From NCBI GenBank assembly GCA_964386405.1, contig CAYLRW010000019.1, positions 1 to 25,522 of the forward strand: a stretch of DNA of 25,522 bases. The letters are read 5' to 3'. Below the pieces are notes generated by a model. It did not search any database. It saw only the letters and a list, made by a program, of their open reading frames with translations, and had not been told where the DNA came from. Made by a program: the position numbers and the translations under genes. This document shows positions 23,548 to 25,522 of the stretch, piece after piece. The first letter of the stretch is position 1. Every line of letters starts with the position of its first letter. The DNA comes from RZYP01 sp964386405. GTDB lineage: Bacteria; Bacillota; Negativicutes; Acidaminococcales; Acidaminococcaceae.

Positions 23548-23576
23548 TTTAAATTCTCCTGTTTTTATGTTATTAT
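23548..23576 (+). promoter_or_regulatory. Probable promoter of the HAD-mtnP-mtnA operon
   Basis: TTTAAA (23548-23553) and TATTAT (23571-23576) are 17 bases apart, with TG at 23568-23569 extending the -10. TATAAA at 23574-23579 is an alternative. The matches are moderate, but a promoter is expected between the terminator and the next gene. Confidence 0.4.
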
Positions 23577-23613
23577 AAAGTGTAGTTTAGTACAAACAAA
23601 GGAGTTATAGTCA

Positions 23614-24282
23614 TTGAAAATTAAAGGCGTTTTATTCGATTTAGACGGAACACTTGTAAATACCTCTGATTTAATAATAAAAACATTTGAACACACAATT
23701 AGATCACTGTTACAAAAGAATCCTACACAAGAAGAAATAACTAGATATTTTGGCCTTCCACTACGCGAATGCCTTAGGCATTTTGATGAAACTAAAGTAG
23801 ATGAGATGGCTGATTTTTATAGAGAATATAATCTTAAGAACCACGATATATTAATCAAACCATTTCCAAAAATTGAAGAAACAATAATTAAATTACAAGA
23901 GAACGGAATTAGAATGGCCGTTGTAACGTCAAAAAAAATACCAATGGCGGAACGCGGCCTTAAATGTTTTAATCTGGATAAATATTTTTCCGGCATCATC
24001 GGTTGTGACGAATGTGAAAACCATAAACCACATCCTGAGCCTATGCGCAAAGGGGCAGAGCTAATTAATCTAAGTCCTGAAGAATGTATATGTGTAGGCG
24101 ATAGTCCGTATGATTTACAAAGCGGAAAAAGTGCTGGATGCTTGACTGCTGCTGTAAAATGGACCTATTTTGATTGGGAACAAATGTTATCTTTAGGCAG
24201 ACCGGATCATGTTCTTATTGAAATGCCTGACTTAATTAAGGTAATTGATGACGAAAACGCGAAGGGGAGGAATCATGCATGA
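23614..24282 (+). CDS. HAD-superfamily phosphatase (PpaX/Gph-like)
   Basis: A 222-residue haloacid dehalogenase-type hydrolase. Motif I is FDLDGTLVNTSD with nucleophile Asp9 and acid/base Asp11. Motif II is VVTSKK, the motif III lysine lies in the NHKPHPEP stretch, and motif IV is GDSPYDLQSGKSAG. A helical cap domain occupies about residues 20-80. This layout fits PpaX pyrophosphatases and phosphoglycolate phosphatases, but the substrate cannot be fixed. The start is TTG at 23614, with AAAGGAG 9 bases upstream. Its stop overlaps the next ATG, which ties it to methylthionucleoside salvage, so action on a pathway sugar phosphate is possible (inference). Confidence 0.85.
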   Translation: MKIKGVLFDLDGTLVNTSDLIIKTFEHTIRSLLQKNPTQEEITRYFGLPLRECLRHFDETKVDEMADFYREYNLKNHDILIKPFPKIEETIIKLQENGIRMAVVTSKKIPMAERGLKCFNLDKYFSGIIGCDECENHKPHPEPMRKGAELINLSPEECICVGDSPYDLQSGKSAGCLTAAVKWTYFDWEQMLSLGRPDHVLIEMPDLIKVIDDENAKGRNHA

Positions 24283-25079
24283 GAAATATTGCTGTAATCG
24301 GCGGAACCGGCGTTTACAATCCTGAAGCTTTAAACGGATTTAAAGAGTTGCAAATAACTACACCATATGGGTTAGTAGTTTGCACCAATGGAATAATAGC
24401 TGATAATAGAGTGACTTTTATTACCAGGCATGGAGCTGGGCACAAAACTGCTCCTCATAAAGTAAATTATCGTGCTAATATCTGGGCGCTTAAAAGTCTG
24501 GGAGTCGAAGAAATTTTTGCAACAACTGCCGTAGGTTCTTTGAATCTTGACATGAATGCTGGCCATTTTGTGGTGTGTGATCAGCTGATTGATTTTACTA
24601 AAAGCAGAATCAATACCTTTTATGATACTCCGGAGCGTGGTGTTGCACATGTCGATTTTTCCTACCCTTATTGCCAGGTTTTACGCGAAAGGGTAATAGC
24701 TTGTTTAGAAAAAAGCGATATTAATTTTCACAAAACAGGCACTTATGTCTGCACAGAAGGCCCGCGCTTTGAAACCGCAGCAGAAATCAAAATGTTCAAA
24801 ACTTTAGGCGGTGATCTTGTAGGCATGACAAATGCCCCGGAATCAGTTTTGGCCAGGGAAGCAGAAATGTGCTATGTCAATGTTTCAATCGTAACCAATA
24901 TGGCAGCAGGTATTTCGCCTACACCGCTTTCACATACCGAAGTTGTCGAAGCGATGGCACAAAGTGTTAATAATATGAATTTATTAATTGATGCTTATAT
25001 TCGAAATAACGATTATACTGACATATTGACATGTGGTTGTGCAACTGCTATGAGAGAATTTGGCGGATTTAAACTATAA
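24279..25079 (+). CDS. mtnP: MtnP-family phosphorylase, probably S-methyl-5'-thioinosine / 6-oxopurine nucleoside phosphorylase
   Basis: Trimeric purine nucleoside phosphorylase-type enzyme that splits a 5'-thio-nucleoside with phosphate. Motifs in order are IGGTGVYN (residues 7-14), the phosphate-binding RHGAGH, PHKVNYRANIWALK, ATTAVGSLN, VDFSYPYC, CTEGPRFETAAEI and GMTNAPESVLAREAEM. In the base-binding stretch VTNMAAG, residue 207 is Asn. Methylthioadenosine phosphorylases have Asp there to hold the 6-amino group, while enzymes for 6-oxopurines (MTI, inosine, guanosine) have Asn. I therefore favour methylthioinosine or 6-oxopurine specificity. The length of 266 residues is typical. The next gene, mtnA, uses the methylthioribose-1-phosphate product, which argues for a thio-nucleoside substrate. 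Confidence 0.88.
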   Translation: MRNIAVIGGTGVYNPEALNGFKELQITTPYGLVVCTNGIIADNRVTFITRHGAGHKTAPHKVNYRANIWALKSLGVEEIFATTAVGSLNLDMNAGHFVVCDQLIDFTKSRINTFYDTPERGVAHVDFSYPYCQVLRERVIACLEKSDINFHKTGTYVCTEGPRFETAAEIKMFKTLGGDLVGMTNAPESVLAREAEMCYVNVSIVTNMAAGISPTPLSHTEVVEAMAQSVNNMNLLIDAYIRNNDYTDILTCGCATAMREFGGFKL

Positions 25080-25094
25080 AATTGGAGCTAAAAA

Positions 25095-25522
25095 ATGATA
25101 AATACTTTGGAATGGCAGCATTCCCATTTGATTATTCTGGACCAAACCAAATTACCGACAGAAATTACTTATATAAAATGCTTCGATTATAAGAGAATAG
25201 CATTAGCTATTAAAAGGCTTGAAGTTCGGGGCGCACCTGCCATAGGTGCGGCTGCAGCCTTTGCAATGGTGTTGGGTTTTAATGAACTCCTTAATACATG
25301 TTTAGCGGAAAAAGAGTTATTTTGGTCCAAATATGAACTAATTAAAAATGAACTAATTGCTGCCAGGCCGACTGCCGTAAATTTGCAATGGGCAGCGGAC
25401 AAAATATGGCTTGAGGCTTTTTCGCATAAAGGCACCTTAACATTAGCTGAAATTGCAAAATCAATTGAAACAATGGCAATCAATATTTATCAAAATGATA
25501 TTGAGCAAAACAAAAAAATAGG
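25095..25522 (+). CDS. mtnA: Methylthioribose-1-phosphate isomerase (N-terminal part)
   Basis: Isomerises 5-methylthioribose-1-phosphate to 5-methylthioribulose-1-phosphate in methionine or methylthionucleoside salvage. The frame is open to the window edge, so 142 codons are visible. Diagnostic motifs are an LPTEITYI segment, the signature VRGAPAIGAAAAF near residue 46, and ARPTAVNLQWA near residue 93. In related eIF2B-like isomerases these line the substrate site. The ATG lies 15 bases after the mtnP stop with TTGGAGC between. The catalytic cysteine and aspartate lie beyond the window. Confidence 0.93.
   Translation, partial: MINTLEWQHSHLIILDQTKLPTEITYIKCFDYKRIALAIKRLEVRGAPAIGAAAAFAMVLGFNELLNTCLAEKELFWSKYELIKNELIAARPTAVNLQWAADKIWLEAFSHKGTLTLAEIAKSIETMAINIYQNDIEQNKKI

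Noticed and set aside
1..25522. CRISPR arrays, insertion sequences, integrases, prophage genes or toxin-antitoxin pairs
   Set aside because: None was seen; nearly all sequence is accounted for by conserved housekeeping genes on one strand.

Overview
The window is a gene-dense, AT-rich stretch with every supported gene on the + strand, in short-spaced or overlapping operons. No insertion sequence, prophage, CRISPR array or rRNA was seen. It most resembles an anaerobic diderm Firmicute of the class Negativicutes (inference). The support is an IspH-ribosomal protein S1 fusion, the order DUF512-cobO-der-plsY-gpsA, a phosphatidylserine/phosphatidylethanolamine pair (psd-pssA), cobalt uptake genes and the remains of a Tad-type secretion locus. 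The run of 100 N and the repeated contig ends point to a draft or metagenomic assembly.

Layout. 1-4816: tail of an HI0933-family flavoprotein, cmk, plsC, ispH-rpsA fusion and fni (type 2 IPP isomerase), closed by a hairpin terminator. 4880-9754: an extended -10 promoter, then DUF512 radical-SAM-like protein, cobO, der, plsY, gpsA. 9822-12587: a second extended -10 promoter, then a PheB-like ACT regulator, hom, thrB. 12591-12762: tRNA-Pro(GGG) with its own promoter and terminator. 12872-15713: a promoter, a roughly 125-nt leader ending in an attenuator-like terminator, and the cobalt transporter genes cbiM (with PDGLE tail), cbiQ and cbiO. 15685-17596: a 5'-truncated tadC interrupted by a false assembly gap, a DUF192 gene, and a prepilin peptidase lacking the CxxC methylase region. 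17631-19981: a promoter, a structured leader, an unrecognised zinc-ribbon protein, and prfC. 20011-20754: a TagA/WecG glycosyltransferase. 20752-23505: a promoter, psd, pssA and a GT2 glycosyltransferase, closed by a UUCG-loop terminator. 23571-25522: a HAD phosphatase, an MtnP-family phosphorylase and a partial mtnA.

How the genes work together. Much of the window builds envelope lipids: GpsA makes glycerol-3-phosphate, PlsY and PlsC acylate it to phosphatidic acid, and PssA and Psd make PS and PE. IspH and Fni finish isoprenoid precursors for polyprenyl carriers, which TagA/WecG probably uses. CbiMQO imports cobalt and CobO adenosylates corrinoids, so B12 use is supported. Hom and ThrB lead to threonine. 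MtnP and MtnA start methylthionucleoside salvage.

The most interesting points are two leaders of unidentified class (before cbiM and before the zinc-ribbon gene), a possible internal translation start that could release free S1 from the IspH-S1 fusion, the cbiO/tadC junction, and an MtnP whose key residue suggests a 6-oxopurine substrate. I did not find a clearly new multi-gene system.
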